Shown here piece by piece: positions 1-7,003 of a DNA stretch of 64,000 bases. The position numbers were made by a program, and so were the translations under genes. Origin of the DNA: Plantactinospora sp. KBS50 (GTDB taxonomy: Bacteria > Actinomycetota > Actinomycetes > Mycobacteriales > Micromonosporaceae); NCBI RefSeq assembly GCF_002285795.1, contig NZ_CP022961.1, forward strand, positions 2,108,001-2,172,000. The letters run 5' to 3'. Position 1 is the stretch's first letter, and each line of letters begins with the position of its first letter. Below the pieces are notes generated by a model, which ran no database searches, was not told where the DNA came from, and saw nothing but the letters and a program-made list of their open reading frames with translations.

Positions 1-1
1 C

Positions 2-256
2 AGCCCCCCGGATCTTCGTAGCGAAATCGATGCCTTGACACAAGAATTGGACGAGATCGCTTGGGATATTCAGGATCGTATTGAAGCTGGAGATGCTACT
101 GAGGCGGAGTATCGTCGGGCCTTCGTAAAAGCGCGTGCGGCGGCGGCGGTCGGATTCGCATTGGAAGGCTCATTGGCCGCATCGTTCGACTCGCTTTACG
201 AGGCGTACTATGCGGTCGATAACCGAGATGATTACATGCGTGTTGTTGCGGACTAA
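2..256 (+). CDS. partial small acidic protein, probable immunity protein
   Basis: The frame is open from the left edge of the window, so the true start probably lies outside; a TTG at 35 is the first internal candidate. The visible 84 residues are acidic, predicted helical and lack membrane segments or a signal peptide. I do not recognise a family. Its size, its lower GC than the backbone and its position directly upstream of the first copy of the repeat that follows the other immunity genes here suggest it is the immunity gene of a toxin module whose toxin lies left of the window. This is inference from context only. Confidence 0.45.
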   Translation, partial: SPPDLRSEIDALTQELDEIAWDIQDRIEAGDATEAEYRRAFVKARAAAAVGFALEGSLAASFDSLYEAYYAVDNRDDYMRVVAD

Positions 257-407
257 ATATCACGGATATAGGCGGCATGCCGATCTAGAGGAAGTCTTCT
301 ATGGAGCCGGTGGCAATTTGGATTCTGGCCGATGGTGCTCCGCGGCCTGCTGTCGGCGATCACCGTGCGTGACGGTAGTGTGCCGACGGTTGCCCCGGTC
401 CGCCCGG

Positions 408-712
408 GTTGCCGTCATGGTTGCCGTCAAGCGCAAGCAGGAATTCGACGATGTCGATGGGTTGCCGCGCGGGTTGGTTTCCGGACACCGTCGCTGGCCG
501 TTCGGTGGCACGTCCCTCATTGCGTGGCGGCGCCAATCGTCGCGACCAACGGCCAACTCTGGCAGGGAAGGGATTGTCGTGGCATCCCCGCCCAGCCGGT
601 CGGACCCGGTGGGCGGTTCGGTGTTGGTGGGCGTGCGCGCGGGGCCGTAGGCCTGTAGCGCGTGCGCGGCCCGGCGTAGCCGGGCCGTTCTTGATTATGT
701 AGAGCAGATTTG
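408..712 (+). repeat. cassette-boundary repeat, long form, copy 1
   Basis: It starts with two GTTGCCGTCA decamers 2 nt apart (408-417, 420-429) and ends with the block GGGCGTGCGCGCGGGGCCGT...GTAGAGCAGATT. The middle is diverged from the other copies. It contains a hairpin at 668-686. No gene is visible between 257 and 767. Confidence 0.75.
668..695 (+). terminator. hairpin terminator of repeat copy 1
   Basis: Arms GGCCCGGC and GCCGGGCC with a GTA loop form a perfect 8-bp GC stem, followed by GTTCTTGATT. The same stem and tail recur in the other long repeat copies. Confidence 0.6.
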
Positions 713-743
713 GAGCAGCCTCGGGTCCAGCCTTCGTGGTGGC

Positions 744-758
744 GTACGTTGTGCGTAC
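744..758. promoter_or_regulatory. palindromic operator of the DUF1778/GNAT module
   Basis: A perfect inverted repeat GTACG-TTGTG-CGTAC ends 9 bp before the antitoxin start. DUF1778 antitoxins carry RHH-type DNA-binding N-termini and commonly autorepress from such sites, so autoregulation is the likely use. Confidence 0.5.
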
Positions 759-767
759 ACTCGGGTG

Positions 768-1058
768 ATGAGTGCGAAGGCGGAGCGGCTACACCTACGG
801 GTGGATGCCGAACAGAAGGCGTTGCTGGAGGCGGCCAGCCAGGCCGCCGGTGCGAGTGTGTCGACGTTCGTACTGAAGGCGGCCACCGACGCGGCGGCTG
901 ACGTGCTCGCCGATCGGCGAGCGTTCCTGCTGGACGAGGCCGCGTGGCGGGTGTTCGACGAGGCGCTGGACCGCCCGGCCCAGGATGTTGCCGGTCTGCG
1001 CGAGTTGGTGGCTGGGCCGACGGTTCTGGACCGCTCGGCGGGCGAGGTGCAGCGGTGA
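768..1058 (+). CDS. DUF1778 (TacA-like) antitoxin
   Basis: This is a 96-residue antitoxin. The N-terminal 50 residues (KAERLHLRVDAEQKALLEAAS...) have the DUF1778 ribbon-helix-helix pattern; the C-terminal half is the expected toxin-neutralising tail. A GTG at 765 precedes the ATG at 768 directly; I prefer the ATG. The stop overlaps the GTG start of the GNAT gene (GTGA), the typical antitoxin-first arrangement. A GTACG/CGTAC palindrome just upstream suggests autoregulation by the antitoxin-toxin complex. The role is to block acetylation of aminoacyl-tRNA by the neighbouring toxin, by family analogy. Confidence 0.85.
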   Translation: MSAKAERLHLRVDAEQKALLEAASQAAGASVSTFVLKAATDAAADVLADRRAFLLDEAAWRVFDEALDRPAQDVAGLRELVAGPTVLDRSAGEVQR

Positions 1059-1576
1059 GTTCGCGTTTCTCGTCGGTCGAGCCGTTGTCGGCCATGCATG
1101 TGGTGACCGGCTTCGACTGCGGCTCGCCTGCTCAGTCGGTCTGGCTGGCCGAGCACGCCCTGCAGGCGCACCGGGCCGGGCTGTCCCGGGTGTACGTCGT
1201 CGCTGACGCCGATCACCCGGATCGCCGGGTGATCGGCTATTACGCCCTGGCTGCCGGCAGCGTCGCCCCGGCTGACGCCTCCCCACGGCTGCGGCAGGGT
1301 GCCGGCCGCTACCACCAGCCCGTGGTGATCCTGACCCGCCTCGGCGTCGACCGCAGCGCCCAGGGCGCCGGACTCGGACGTGCCCTGGTGGTTGATGTGC
1401 TGCGGCGCATCGCCGCCGCAGCCGAGGTCATCGGTGTCCGCGCGGTGCTCATCCACTGCGAGACCGACGCCGCCCGCGACTTCTATCTGCGCCTGGCCAA
1501 GTTCGAGCCGAGTCCCACGGATCCGATGCACCTGCTGCTGTTGATGACGGACCTCCGCCGAGCTCTCGCGGGGTAG
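1055..1576 (+). CDS. GNAT-family toxin (TacT-like tRNA acetyltransferase)
   Basis: This is a 173-residue GNAT N-acetyltransferase starting at a GTG that overlaps the antitoxin stop. The acetyl-CoA loop is visible as VDRSAQGAGLGRALV (the R/QxxGxG/A pattern), preceded by the strand VVILTRLGV and followed by the C-terminal HCETDAARDFY helix that is common in TacT-type toxins. Together with the DUF1778 gene it forms a type II toxin-antitoxin pair. Known members acetylate the amino group of charged tRNAs and stop translation; which tRNA is targeted cannot be read here. The gene looks intact and full length for the family. Confidence 0.85.
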   Translation: MSSRFSSVEPLSAMHVVTGFDCGSPAQSVWLAEHALQAHRAGLSRVYVVADADHPDRRVIGYYALAAGSVAPADASPRLRQGAGRYHQPVVILTRLGVDRSAQGAGLGRALVVDVLRRIAAAAEVIGVRAVLIHCETDAARDFYLRLAKFEPSPTDPMHLLLLMTDLRRALAG

Positions 1577-1611
1577 CGCGCGCATCCGTTCGGGTGTGGT
1601 GGTCTGTGCAC

Positions 1612-1732
1612 GTTGCCGTCACGGTTGCCGTCAACACCGCCCGACGCCCCGAACCTCTATCCGGCCGGCCACGAAAGACCAGGTGAGAGCCCTTCACTGA
1701 TCGGTCACTCTCCGTGTCGGCCGTGAATATGC
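1612..1732 (+). repeat. short boundary repeat upstream of orphan toxin 1
   Basis: GTTGCCGTCA decamers at 1612-1621 and 1624-1633 are followed by CAACACCG, a CCAGGTGA box and the conserved GTGAATAT just before the toxin tail. It has the same layout as at 3084 and 5192. Confidence 0.7.
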
Positions 1733-2053
1733 CACACGTACTATGTGCTCGCCGGCAAAACCCCGGTGCTTGTCCACAACTGCGGCGGTCCTGGCCGGGA
1801 TCTTATTGATGGCGATGCTCAATATCACATCATTTCTGGCAATCGAACTGGCGGTGGACATAAGTGGCCGGGGCGGCCGAACAAGACTGTTTTCCCGGAG
1901 TCCTGGGATACGGACAAGATTCTGGACGGCGTCGCTGATGTCGCTACGAATCCTTCCAGTACTTGGACTTGGCAGAAGGGCGCGCATGGATCGCTGTATA
2001 CCAGGAAGGAAGAGCTGTCGCGAGTCAAGATCGAGGATGTCTATGACGGGTGA
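1727..2053 (+). CDS. orphan polymorphic-toxin C-terminus, EndoU nuclease
   Basis: The frame opens right after a TGA (1724-1726) with HTYYVLAGKTPVLVHN, the C-terminal end of an intein-like HINT pre-toxin domain, then about 85 residues of bacterial EndoU nuclease (HIISGN..GGGHKWPGRP, FPxSWDxDKI...DVATNPSSTW). EndoU toxins of this sort cut RNA in rival cells. No start codon or export domain is in frame; only an internal GTG at 1745 could initiate. It is therefore a displaced toxin module, usable if recombined onto a full-length HINT-bearing toxin gene. The MafI-like gene downstream is its likely immunity partner. The C-terminus ends at ...VKIEDVYDG and looks complete. Confidence 0.8.
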   Translation: MCHTYYVLAGKTPVLVHNCGGPGRDLIDGDAQYHIISGNRTGGGHKWPGRPNKTVFPESWDTDKILDGVADVATNPSSTWTWQKGAHGSLYTRKEELSRVKIEDVYDG

Positions 2054-2107
2054 ATATGCGGGTGATCTTCGAACCCGCTACGGACCGTATCATCACGAGC
2101 TTCCCGA

Positions 2108-2377
2108 TTGGGCGATGACGTGGACTTCAGGCAGGCGCAAGCGGACATTTTGGCCTTGTTGGACGAGTCTCCTATCACGTCGAGTGACGTCAGGAGCGAT
2201 GTGCGGGAGTTGGTGCAGGTCGGGGAAATAGGGCTGGCGTTCGATACCATTTGCTCCTGGCTATTCGAGGATTCGCTTGCTATATCGCGATCATTTTATG
2301 AACGCCTCAGGGTGCTTGCGAATGACTTAGAAGAGCCCGCTGCTGTGGAGAGGCTCGACGAACTTGTAGTTGACTGA
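2108..2377 (+). CDS. MafI-like immunity protein to the EndoU toxin
   Basis: This is an 89-residue acidic helical protein. The segment RELVQVGEIGLAFDTICSWLFED matches the MafI-type immunity pattern (ELxxVGExGLAxExLCxxL), a family that neutralises EndoU-type MafB toxins. It follows the EndoU module by 54 bp. The only in-frame initiators are a TTG at 2108 and a GTG at 2120, without a good ribosome-binding site; an ATG at 2045 overlapping the toxin stop opens in another frame (MTGEYAGDLRTRYG...). A small indel near 2110 may have separated the true N-terminus. Function assignment is fairly secure, the start is not. Confidence 0.7.
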   Translation: MGDDVDFRQAQADILALLDESPITSSDVRSDVRELVQVGEIGLAFDTICSWLFEDSLAISRSFYERLRVLANDLEEPAAVERLDELVVD

Positions 2378-2519
2378 ATGGTTCCGTCGACATGTAGTTG
2401 AGATTCGCCTCAGATGAACCGGGTGGCGTCGTGGAGGTTGCCCACCCGGTTCATCGATCTTCGGAGAACAAATACGGTTGGTAACCGAAGGGTATGCAGA
2501 GCCGCCGTCGTCTGCTTGG

Positions 2520-2828
2520 GTTGCCGTCATCGTTGCCGTCAGAGGAGTGGAACTCATCTGGACATAGCGATGGGTCGCTTGGGCGGTGGCGGCAGGGGGC
2601 AGCGTTCGGTGGCGTGCCGCGTAGCGGTGCGGCGTCGATCCCCCGGAGCTGCTCACGGAAGATGGTGGTGAAGGGATCGTCACGGCCCTTGGTCGGTCGA
2701 CCGCCTTGTACTCCCGTGGGTTGGGTGGCTTCGGTATGCCGTAGCGCGTGCGGGGCCGTAGGCCGTAGCGCGTGCGCGCGGCCCGGCTTCGCCGGGCCGT
2801 ACTTGATCCTGTAGAGCAGATTTGAGCC
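2520..2828 (+). repeat. cassette-boundary repeat, long form, copy 2
   Basis: GTTGCCGTCA decamers at 2520-2529 and 2532-2541. The conserved core GGTGGCGTGCCGCGTAGCGG sits at 2608, a GTGAAGGGATCGTCACGG box near 2668, and the GC hairpin plus GTAGAGCAGATT tail at the end. It lies right after the MafI-like gene. Confidence 0.8.
2780..2805 (+). terminator. hairpin terminator of repeat copy 2
   Basis: GGCCCGGC-TTC-GCCGGGCC is a perfect 8-bp stem followed by GTACTTGATC. Confidence 0.55.
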
Positions 2829-3083
2829 AGTCGGATCTTGGCCGAGGGCCTTGGTCCGGCTGGCTTACTGCTTTGGTGCGCGGTCGCGGCTGCTGCGGGG
2901 ACGCTTGGCGGGCGGCGAGGGCTGGTCGCCGGCGCTGGCCCGTTGGAGGTGTTCGGGCTGCTGGGCGCAGTTACCTCGGTCGGCCTGGTATTTGATCACT
3001 TCGTCGATAAGGTCGTTGTTGGTGTCGGCGACAACCGCCATCCATCGATACCGGGGCCGCTGAAGGGCGCGGACGTCTCCCAG
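2829..3083. other. non-coding spacer
   Basis: There is no convincing gene. Short frames on both strands look like chance; one on the minus strand (AVVADTNNDLIDEVIKYQAD, around 2960-3050) has a protein-like composition and may be a remnant, but I cannot name it. Confidence 0.3.
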
Positions 3084-3199
3084 GTTGCCGTCACCGTCGC
3101 CGTCAACACCGATAGATTTCGATGCGGCGGGTTGGTGCCACACGCGAAAGGCCAGGTGAAACTCCATGAGAACGTAAGTCACACTGCGTGACGGGGTGA
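3084..3199 (+). repeat. short boundary repeat upstream of orphan toxin 2
   Basis: GTTGCCGTCA (3084-3093) and GTCGCCGTCA (3096-3105) are followed by CAACACCG, a GCCAGGTGA box and GTGAAAATCC just before the toxin tail. It ends in the same in-frame TGA as the copy before the EndoU module. Confidence 0.7.
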
Positions 3200-3559
3200 A
3201 AATCCCACACGTACTACGTACTGGCTGGCACGACGCCCGTGCTGGTGCACACTACTAATGGGTGCGGGGTTCACAAATGGACGAGCCAAACTAACCTCGA
3301 CGATCACTTTGCTCGGCATGGTGATGAAATGGGATTCTCCACCCAAGCCGAATACCGTTATGCGGCAGAGGATTTGATGTGCACGTGTGGCGGTCGTCGG
3401 CCTGGTGTGCAAATCAAGCAAGATGGAAACACGCGGTATTTCCTCGATCCTGGGACGGGGGAGTTCGGAATCGCGAGTGATAGGGGGATCGTTACCTATT
3501 ACATGCCGGAGAACGCATTATCTCACTTCAATAACCAGCCTGGAGTGTTGATCCCATGA
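3200..3559 (+). CDS. orphan polymorphic-toxin C-terminus, probable RNase
   Basis: The frame opens directly after a TGA (3197-3199) with KSHTYYVLAGTTPVLVHT, the HINT-domain tail, then about 95 residues: NLDDHFARHGDEMGFSTQAEYRYAAEDLMC...RYFLDPGTGEFGIASDRGIVTYYMPEN. The HFxxHGxEfGxxSxxEYxxAA pattern followed by 'DPxTgeFGiasxxGxixTyfxP' is common at the ends of CdiA, Rhs and LXG toxins, probably small BECR-fold RNases; that fold is inference. The HINT tail ends VLVHT where the other two modules have VLVHN, which would remove the catalytic Asn of HINT cleavage. The stop overlaps the ATG of the CPCC gene (ATGA), so toxin and immunity are translationally coupled. Confidence 0.75.
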   Translation, partial: KSHTYYVLAGTTPVLVHTTNGCGVHKWTSQTNLDDHFARHGDEMGFSTQAEYRYAAEDLMCTCGGRRPGVQIKQDGNTRYFLDPGTGEFGIASDRGIVTYYMPENALSHFNNQPGVLIP

Positions 3560-3951
3560 CGGAGCAATCATATCGATCGCCGTGCCCGTGCTGTGGTCAT
3601 CTTGTGCACAACGACCGGCCAGGATCATTTCTGATCTGCCCTGTCTGCTTCTGGGAGGACGATCAGGTGCAACTGCGCTGGCCGTTCTATCGGGGTGGTG
3701 CAAATAAGCCGCCCCTGATAGAGGCTCAGCAGAACTATCGGAACCTAGGCGTCAGTGAGACGCGCTTTGCGGATAAGGTCCGATCGCCAAGCCGGAACGA
3801 GCCACTAGATCCGGGATTCCGTCCCATTGACATTTCCGTTGACTCCTTCGAGGAAACCTCAGTGCAGGAGGAACTCTGGCCAGAGGATCGAAGCGTCCTC
3901 TATTGGTGGAGACCAACGTTTTGGAGGCGGTCGCAAGGCGAGGCACAATAG
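3556..3951 (+). CDS. CPCC-type cysteine-rich immunity protein
   Basis: This is a 131-residue protein with the CPCC domain: SPCPCCGHLVHN...GSFLICPVCFWEDD, that is CxCC and CxxC zinc-ribbon-like pairs at residues 10-13 and 29-32. It is followed by the typical RGGANKPPLIEAQQNY segment near residue 50. CPCC proteins recur as immunity partners beside secreted-toxin modules. The ATG overlaps the toxin stop. The last 60 residues are less conserved and end WWRPTFWRRSQGEAQ. No membrane segment is seen, so it should act in the cytosol by binding the toxin. Confidence 0.8.
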   Translation: MTEQSYRSPCPCCGHLVHNDRPGSFLICPVCFWEDDQVQLRWPFYRGGANKPPLIEAQQNYRNLGVSETRFADKVRSPSRNEPLDPGFRPIDISVDSFEETSVQEELWPEDRSVLYWWRPTFWRRSQGEAQ

Positions 3952-4033
3952 GCGTTCTGACACGGAGTGGCACCAATACTGTTCGTATTGGTGCCACTCC
4001 GTTGTGCGCTGGCGTGCGTGGTTGTTCGCGTGG

Positions 4034-4345
4034 GTTGCTGTCAGACATCGAGCACACATGCAAATGGATAGATTGAATCGTCCGATCGCGACAGTGGCCG
4101 AGGTTGTTCGGTGGCGCGGCGCGTAGCGTCGCGGCGTCGATCGCCGGATGTGTCGCGGTGCTTGCTTGTGAAGCGATCGTCACGGCCGGTGGACCGAGAG
4201 CGGGTGTCGCGCGGCGGGGGTTTCGTCTCGGTTGGCCGGGATCATCACTGTTGCGTGGGCGTGCGCGCGGGGCCGGAACGGCTGTAGCGCGTGCGCGTGC
4301 CCGGCCGTGGCCGGGCCGTTCTTGATTAGGTAAAGCAACTCTTGG
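4034..4345 (+). repeat. cassette-boundary repeat, long form, copy 3 (diverged)
   Basis: Only a single decamer variant, GTTGCTGTCA (4034-4043), remains. The core GGTGGCGCGGCGCGTAGCG at 4110, the GAAGCGATCGTCACGG box and the hairpin with CTTGATTAGGTAAAGCAA tail are all present. Confidence 0.65.
4299..4325 (+). terminator. hairpin terminator of repeat copy 3
   Basis: GCCCGGCC-GT-GGCCGGGC stem followed by CGTTCTTGATT. Confidence 0.55.
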
Positions 4346-4418
4346 CCCAGTGGCTCCGTTGGTGGCGGGGTCGCTTGATCGGGTCTTGGAGTTGCAACGT
4401 TCCTACCTGGGCGGTTTG

Positions 4419-4432
4419 GTACCGCATGGTAC
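4419..4432. promoter_or_regulatory. palindromic operator before the Phd-type antitoxin
   Basis: The inverted repeat GTACC-GCAT-GGTAC lies 10 bp before the ATG at 4443. Phd/YefM antitoxins bind such palindromes to repress their own operon. Confidence 0.5.
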
Positions 4433-4442
4433 AGTGCGGGGT

Positions 4443-4742
4443 ATGGCGAGGATAACCCTGCGGGAGTTCCGCGATGGCGCGGGTCGGGTGCTGGACGGGG
4501 TTGAGCGCACCGGTGAGCCGGTCATCATCACCAAGTACGAGCGGCCCGTGGCCGTCCTGGTCGGCATCGACGAGTGGGAGGAGATCGAGGCGTTCCGCGA
4601 CCGTCGGGACGCTGCGGTGATCGCCCGTTCCCGTGCCGAGGGCCAGTTCGTGCCGCTGTCGGCGGCTCTGGAGTCGCTCGGGGTAGATCCTCGTGAGGTG
4701 GAGGCGCTGTTGGCCGACCGGGCCGGCGGCGCGGCGGCGTGA
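4443..4742 (+). CDS. Phd/YefM-family antitoxin
   Basis: This is a 99-residue protein. The first 60 residues (MARITLREFRDGAGRVLDGVERTGEPVIITKYERPVAVLVGIDEWEEIE) carry the full Phd/YefM signature: the REFR start, 'GEPVIITKYERPVAVLV' hairpin and the 'EWEE' helix. The C-terminus (FVPLSAALESLGVDPREVEALL) is the toxin-binding tail. A longer in-frame start exists upstream, but the ATG at 4443 fits the family and sits right after the operator palindrome. It pairs with the RelE-like gene immediately downstream. Confidence 0.85.
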   Translation: MARITLREFRDGAGRVLDGVERTGEPVIITKYERPVAVLVGIDEWEEIEAFRDRRDAAVIARSRAEGQFVPLSAALESLGVDPREVEALLADRAGGAAA

Positions 4743-4982
4743 AAGGTTCAGATCGACCGGGATGTGCTGGTCTGGCTGCACAAGCAGCCGCGCAACGTCT
4801 TCCTGTCCGTCCTGAGCGCGATCCTCGGCTTGGTCTCCGACCCGGTCCCGCAGAACTCGACCGAGATGCGCGACGGATCCGGGCGTCGACTACGTGTCGG
4901 TGACTACCGTGTCCTCAACCGCCTCGACGGCGACGAGTTGACCATCCACGACGTCGGGCACCGCAAGGACGTCTACTCGTAG
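4743..4982 (+). CDS. RelE/ParE-family toxin, start codon displaced by one base
   Basis: The frame from 4743 reads KVQIDRDVLVWLHKQPRN...GSGRRLRVGDYRVLNRLDGDELTIHDVGHRKDVYS, about 79 residues, with the RelE-type end (RxRVGDYRVxY..D..L.I.dVGHRxDVY). RelE toxins cleave mRNA on the ribosome. No initiator is in frame at the expected place: the antitoxin stop lies in GTGAAAGG, whereas GTGAAGG would give the usual GTGA-coupled start GTG-AAG-GTT in this frame. One extra A therefore either inactivates the toxin or is a sequencing error. The first usable in-frame GTG is at 4764 and would remove the first strand. Confidence 0.7.
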   Translation, partial: KVQIDRDVLVWLHKQPRNVFLSVLSAILGLVSDPVPQNSTEMRDGSGRRLRVGDYRVLNRLDGDELTIHDVGHRKDVYS

Positions 4983-5004
4983 GCCGCCAGAGTCCGGCGG
5001 CCTT
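4981..5004 (+). terminator. hairpin terminator after the RelE-like gene
   Basis: GGCCGCC-AGAGTCC-GGCGGCC stem, extended by A/T, overlapping the stop region of the toxin gene and followed by TTG. Confidence 0.5.
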
Positions 5005-5191
5005 GTCCGGCGGTAATCGGGTCAGGGTCCAGGGCCACCGCCCGGGCGGTCGTTCGATGCCGCGGTTGTGCCCCTGGCGTGGAGGCATCGCCCGGTGCTC
5101 TGGGGGCGCCGGGTTCCCGGTCGGCTCGCCGTCCCGCCGCCGGTGATGATCTGGTCAACGAGGTCGCCGTACGTTCCGGGCGTGCGTGAGC

Positions 5192-5304
5192 GTTGCTGTC
5201 ATGGCTGCTGTCACAATCGACGCCGATGACATTCGGCGGATTGAGCCGCAAGTGAATGTGCAGGTGAGGCCCGGTATTACCTAGCGTGACATCGCTGCTG
5301 CTTC
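5192..5304 (+). repeat. short boundary repeat upstream of orphan toxin 3 (diverged)
   Basis: Decamer variants GTTGCTGTCA (5192-5201) and GCTGCTGTCA (5204-5213) are followed by a GTGCAGGTGAGG box and GTGACATC upstream of the toxin tail. It is more diverged than the copies at 1612 and 3084. Confidence 0.6.
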
Positions 5305-5643
5305 CACACGTACTATGTGATAGCCGGCAACACGCCGGTGCTGGTGCACAACACAGGACCGTTCTGTGGGGTGCCTTTCGGGAAGAAGACCCCTGGCGAT
5401 GCTGATTTCCACGGCTCTGACTATTCCCTAGACGAGATGACCGAATTCGTTTATGGTCATACGGGCGGCGGAAACCCGGCGATGGGTCGACCCGGGCGCA
5501 GCCAAATTGAAGATGCGCTGAGGAACGCTGGCCCGGTTCAAATTGATAAGCAGAACGCTGCCAAATTCGAGCACAACGGCGTTAGGGTCATCATCAACTA
5601 CGACATGGCGTGGAAGAGTACGGCATACTTCCCGGGCAGGTGA
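5290..5643 (+). CDS. orphan polymorphic-toxin C-terminus, family not recognised
   Basis: It opens after a TGA (5287-5289) and soon reads HTYYVIAGNTPVLVHN, the HINT tail, then about 95 residues: DYSLDEMTEFVYGHTGGGNPAMGRP...IEDALRNAGPVQI...NGVRVIINYDMAWKSTAYFPGR. The HTGGGNPxMGRP turn and the final INYD...STAYFPG strands look like a compact nuclease-type toxin domain that I have seen at the ends of actinobacterial secreted toxins, but I cannot place it in a named family. As with the other two modules there is no start codon or delivery domain; GTG at 5317 is the only nearby initiator. The next gene, 4 bp downstream, should be its immunity partner. Confidence 0.7.
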   Translation, partial: HRCCFHTYYVIAGNTPVLVHNTGPFCGVPFGKKTPGDADFHGSDYSLDEMTEFVYGHTGGGNPAMGRPGRSQIEDALRNAGPVQIDKQNAAKFEHNGVRVIINYDMAWKSTAYFPGR

Positions 5644-5647
5644 TCTG

Positions 5648-6115
5648 ATGGGCGAAGATGCAGCCAAGTGGCTTCGCGAGCACCTTAGTGAGGCCGATAT
5701 CGCACGGCTCAATGAAACCGTTGTGTCTGCCTCACCCGGTAGGGATATTGGTCTAGCTGACCTGGTAGGAGCGTGGCGAGAGCACCTATCGAAGCTTGAA
5801 TCCGATTTACTTGCGCCCTCGGACGATCGCTCGATTTGGGGAGCCCACGACTACGTCGCTGCGCTCGTCATTCGAGACCTGGTAGCGCAAGGATTGGCTC
5901 TTCTTAGCTTCGATATGAGGCCGCGAACTGAACGGGCTGTCGCGGAGCTGGATCAATGGTTCATGAACTTTACCGAGCCTGACCCGGAGGGCTATGCAGA
6001 ACGGATTGATGGGAGAGTGAAGCCAGATCGCGAAGGGTGGTGGTATCGGATTCCTAAGAGCGGACCGGTGCGTGACGAAATGGTTCTCTGCTATGGCCGT
6101 TCGGCGGCTGATTAG
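5648..6115 (+). CDS. probable immunity protein, family not recognised
   Basis: This is a 155-residue acidic soluble protein (MGEDAAKWLREHLSEADIARLNETVV...) with no membrane segment. The C-terminal half (DMRPRTERAVAELDQWFMNFTEPDPEGY...GWWYRIPKSGPVRDEMVLCYG) resembles small immunity proteins in being rich in W, D and E. The ATG at 5648 follows the toxin stop by 4 bp, the usual spacing for a toxin-immunity pair. An upstream extension of the frame overlaps the toxin and is unlikely. Function is inferred from context. Confidence 0.6.
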   Translation: MGEDAAKWLREHLSEADIARLNETVVSASPGRDIGLADLVGAWREHLSKLESDLLAPSDDRSIWGAHDYVAALVIRDLVAQGLALLSFDMRPRTERAVAELDQWFMNFTEPDPEGYAERIDGRVKPDREGWWYRIPKSGPVRDEMVLCYGRSAAD

Positions 6116-6232
6116 AGCCGCTCAGGCCCGTCATACGGCGAGGCCGGGAACGGAATCGACGATCATCTGACGCAGGGTCAGTAGCTACATACAGTAACTG
6201 CTGGCCGTCTGAATGCGCGCCTGTCGTCTCAC

Positions 6233-6525
6233 GTTGCCGTCACGGTTGCCGTCAAGGGGCGGATAGCATCTAGGTAAGTCGATGGATGGTCGGGGTGGAT
6301 CGAACGTGAGATCAGATCAACGGTGGCGTGCTGCGTAGCGGCGCGGCGTCGATCCCCGGAACTAACTTGCTCAGGGTGGGTCGGCAAAGGGATCGTCACG
6401 GCTTCGGCCGGTGGATCGTCCAGGCGCAGGATGGGTGGCCGCTGTCGTTTGGGCGTGCGCGCGGGGCCGTAGGCCTTGCGCGGGTGCGCGCGGCCCGGCT
6501 TCGGCCGGGCCGTCGTGGGGTCGGC
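6233..6525 (+). repeat. cassette-boundary repeat, long form, copy 4
   Basis: GTTGCCGTCA decamers at 6233-6242 and 6245-6254. The core GGTGGCGTGCTGCGTAGCGG follows near 6321, then an AAGGGATCGTCACGG box and the stem CGGCCCGGC-TTCG-GCCGGGCCG (6491-6512). The usual T-rich tail is replaced by foreign sequence. Confidence 0.75.
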
Positions 6526-6633
6526 CAGCGACGCGGTGCCGCGATTGCTCGTGGTCCGTTTCCGCTGGCCGCCCGCCCGAAGCGGACGTGCGCGTCTCCG
6601 CGCATCCGGCTCTCCGTGTGTCTTGCCCGTTGT

Positions 6634-6970
6634 TCACGATGTGATTGGGTCCGTGATGGTCCATGGGTTGGGGATCTTGCTGCCGCGGTAGCGGTAGCGG
6701 TCGATCTTGACGTTGGCGGCGCCGTGGAAGGTGATCCCGTTGTGGGCGTACCGGCCGTCGATGGTGAACCGGCGGCGGATCTCCCGCCAGGAGATGGGGT
6801 GGTGCTTGCGGCGTATCCAGCCGCCGATGCGTTTCCAGGCGTGGTAGTCGATCTGCTGGAAGCAGCGGCTGGAGGAGCCGTGGCGGAAGTAGTTCGCCCA
6901 TCCTCGTAGCGATCGGCCGAGGGTCAGGAGGGTCTCGTCGAGGTCGCGGTAGAGGGTTGACCTGTTCTTG
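6634..6970 (-). pseudogene. group II intron maturase, C-terminal remnant
   Basis: The minus strand encodes the GIIM maturase end: TLYRDLDETLLTLGRSLRGWANYFRHGSS...FQQIDYHAWKRIGGWIRRKHH...WREIRRRF..DGRYAHNGITFHGAANVKIDRYRYRGSKIPNPWTI, then a stop. The reverse-transcriptase part is missing; identity stops near 6970 where transposase sequence begins. Group II intron ORFs usually run about 400-550 residues, so only the last quarter is left. It is on the opposite strand to the surrounding toxin cassettes. Confidence 0.8.
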
Positions 6971-7003
6971 GTGCACTCGCGTGTTCGGTCCGCCTCGGCG
7001 CTG

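Noticed and set aside
2838-3191. A 117-codon hydrophobic frame between repeat copy 2 and toxin module 2
   Set aside because: It runs through the boundary repeat motif itself and has no ribosome-binding site. Its Ala/Gly/Val richness is what a random GC-rich frame gives.
6390-6910. Overlapping frames on the plus strand near the maturase remnant
   Set aside because: They cover the repeat and the antisense of the maturase tail; only the minus-strand frame shows a conserved protein pattern.
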